This document shows, one piece after another, positions 62,702 to 64,000 of a DNA stretch of 64,000 bases; within the stretch, counting starts at the first letter, position 1, and every line of letters begins with the position of its first letter. A program made the position numbers and the translations under genes. The stretch comes from Parasphingopyxis marina. Lineage in GTDB: Bacteria > Pseudomonadota > Alphaproteobacteria > Sphingomonadales > Sphingomonadaceae. Location of the stretch: positions 773,300 through 837,299 of the forward strand of contig NZ_JACJVJ010000002.1 of the NCBI RefSeq assembly GCF_014237875.1, given 5' to 3'. Below the pieces are notes generated by a model that searched no databases, had not been told where the DNA came from, and saw nothing but the letters and a program-made list of their open reading frames with translations.

Positions 62702-64000
62702 CTAGCCGTCCGGCGCAGGCCGGCGACGTTCGCGCCGTTCGTCCTCGTCGAGTTCCTCGACCTCGCCGCGCATGGCCATAACGATATCCTGGGCCCTGAG
62801 CCAGTCCGGCGTGCCCTGCGGAATACCGAGCATCGCTTGTTGCGCATTGACGAACGCCTCGCGCGGCTGGCCGGTCAGGCTCGCATATTCGGCGGTCGCC
62901 AGATAGGCGCGGGCAAGATCGCCCTCCTGCGAATAGATATAGCCGAGCCGGCGCCAGGCAAAGGGATTGCGGTTATCCCGCTGAACGGCGGTCCGCAGCA
63001 CGCTCAGCGCCTCCTCGTAATTCGCCGAATCTTCGGTCGCGATCAGCGCATGGCCGAACAGCGCGGCGATCAGCGGATTGCTGCGCGAATTGAGCGTCGC
63101 TTCGCGCAATGCGGGCAGCGCTTCGTCCGGCCGCCCCGATTCCAGCAACACCTGCCCCCTGAGTTCGAGAAAATAGGGATCGTGCGGCGCATCGGCGAGC
63201 AGCGCATCGACCTCCGCCAGCGCGCGATCCGGATAGGCTTCCTTGTGCCAGGCATAGGCCCGGGCGTAACGCGCGGGCACCGATGTATCGGATTGCGGAT
63301 AGGCGATCATCGTGCGCTGCGGCGTTTCGATAAAGCCGAGCAGCTTCGCCCTCGCCCTCTGGAATCGCGCTTCGAGCGCCGGGTCGGTCGGCGCATCCCA
63401 GGCCGGATCATTCTCGTAAAGTTCGGTCAGGATGGCGATACGATCGCCCGAAAGAGGGTGGGTGCGGTTATAGGCGTTGGTCTGCGGTATCGCGAGCCGG
63501 TATTCCTGGTTCTGGATACGCCGGAAAAAGGCCAGGCTGCCCCGCCCGCTGATCCCTGCCGTCGACAGATATTCGGCGCCGGCAAGATCCGAACTCGATT
63601 CCTGGACGCGGCTGAAGGCGAGAAACTGGCCGATCGCCGCCCGCGAACCGCCCGACATCACCGCCATGCCCGCATCGGGCGCGCCCGCCGCGATCAGCGC
63701 CGCTGCGGCTAGAATCGAGAGGATCGAGATATTGCCCGCATTGCTGAAGCCGTCGCGGATCGAAATCGCGTGGCCGCCGGTAACATGGCCCAGCTCATGC
63801 GCGATCACGCCCTGCACTTCATTGGCATTGTCGGCGGCGAGCAGCAGGCCGGAATGGATAAACACGCGCTGACCGCCGGCGACGAAGGCATTGATCGACT
63901 GGTCGTTCACCAGGACGATCTCGAAGCCGTTCGACTGGAGGCCCGCGGCCTCCACGAGCGGCGCGGCCATATCGTTGAGCAGCGCCTCGGTCTCCGCATC
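62702..64000 (-). CDS. M48-family metalloprotease with TPRs (BepA-like), N-terminus off the right edge
   Basis: Partial protein of at least 432 codons. In the visible part the zinc site HELGHVTGGH is followed by the third ligand region SSDLAGAEYLSTAG, and a TPR-rich C-terminal half (several 34-residue repeats, YLATAEYASLTGQPREAFVNAQ) covers about the last 190 residues. This architecture matches BepA/YfgC, which degrades or helps assemble outer-membrane proteins such as LptD. The frame stays open to the window edge, with DAETEALLNDMAAPLVEAAGL matching the usual start of the protease domain, so the signal peptide lies outside. An internal ATG at 63970 is not the start. Confidence 0.9.
   Translation of the reverse strand, partial: DAETEALLNDMAAPLVEAAGLQSNGFEIVLVNDQSINAFVAGGQRVFIHSGLLLAADNANEVQGVIAHELGHVTGGHAISIRDGFSNAGNISILSILAAAALIAAGAPDAGMAVMSGGSRAAIGQFLAFSRVQESSSDLAGAEYLSTAGISGRGSLAFFRRIQNQEYRLAIPQTNAYNRTHPLSGDRIAILTELYENDPAWDAPTDPALEARFQRARAKLLGFIETPQRTMIAYPQSDTSVPARYARAYAWHKEAYPDRALAEVDALLADAPHDPYFLELRGQVLLESGRPDEALPALREATLNSRSNPLIAALFGHALIATEDSANYEEALSVLRTAVQRDNRNPFAWRRLGYIYSQEGDLARAYLATAEYASLTGQPREAFVNAQQAMLGIPQGTPDWLRAQDIVMAMRGEVEELDEDERRERRRPAPDG

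Overview
The window is a compact, GC-rich stretch of a bacterial chromosome, with no rRNA, transposase, phage gene or CRISPR array. The largest gap without a gene call is about 290 bp. Codon use, gene content and small-protein types suggest an alphaproteobacterium, most likely of the Sphingomonadales. Pointers are an FnrN/FixK-type regulator, a CHASE-domain hybrid kinase, a cyanide-insensitive-type cytochrome bd with a DUF2474 subunit, and many acyl-CoA dehydrogenase genes. The taxonomic assignment is inference; no rRNA is present to confirm it.

Layout. 1-7.5 kb: parC (cut by the left edge), a Ca2+/Na+ antiporter, two envelope proteins, and an operon of SnoaL-like protein, enoyl-CoA hydratase and MFS transporter. 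7.6-11.4 kb: a LysR regulator, a small ORF with a strong terminator, and a hybrid histidine kinase. 11.5-15 kb: purC and purSQ, separated by three opposite-strand genes (51-aa membrane peptide, TIR-like protein, CPBP protease). 15-17.9 kb: an Fnr-type regulator, a membrane protein with a perfect FNR/FixK box, a queuosine-precursor transporter and a PhyH-type oxygenase. 17.9-22.5 kb: tRNA-Arg(TCT), then a glycosyltransferase, wecB and wecC, which would make UDP-ManNAcA for a surface polysaccharide.

22.5-37.5 kb is the catabolic core: two hotdog thioesterases, five acyl-CoA dehydrogenases, two SDRs, a zinc alcohol dehydrogenase, a serine hydrolase, an acyl-CoA ligase and an MFS carrier, in three transcription units. 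Two of the three control regions carry almost the same 16-bp palindrome (27753-27768 and 37525-37540), so one regulator probably controls them. Two related small envelope proteins lie inside this region at 33.8-34.8 kb.

37.6-49 kb: M1 aminopeptidase, CHAP amidase, SH3-like lipoprotein, cadherin-PQQ-type sugar dehydrogenase, typA, a DUF389 protein, an SBF-like transporter, a benzoylformate-decarboxylase-like enzyme and an EamA transporter. 49-53.6 kb: glsA, zntB and cydAB with a 37-codon DUF2474 gene that lacks a canonical start codon. 53.7-64 kb: a TelA/XpaC-like pair with a clear promoter-operator, an MsrP-like Tat lipoprotein with its cytochrome b, tRNA-Gln(CTG), ppx and rlmE, an unrecognised compositionally distinct gene, a hypothetical protein, a DsbA-like protein and a BepA-like M48 protease cut by the right edge.

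I saw no unmistakable new system. The best leads are the TIR/CPBP islet between purC and purS, the shared operator of the acyl-CoA units, the FNR-box membrane gene, and the orphan at 60115-60849.
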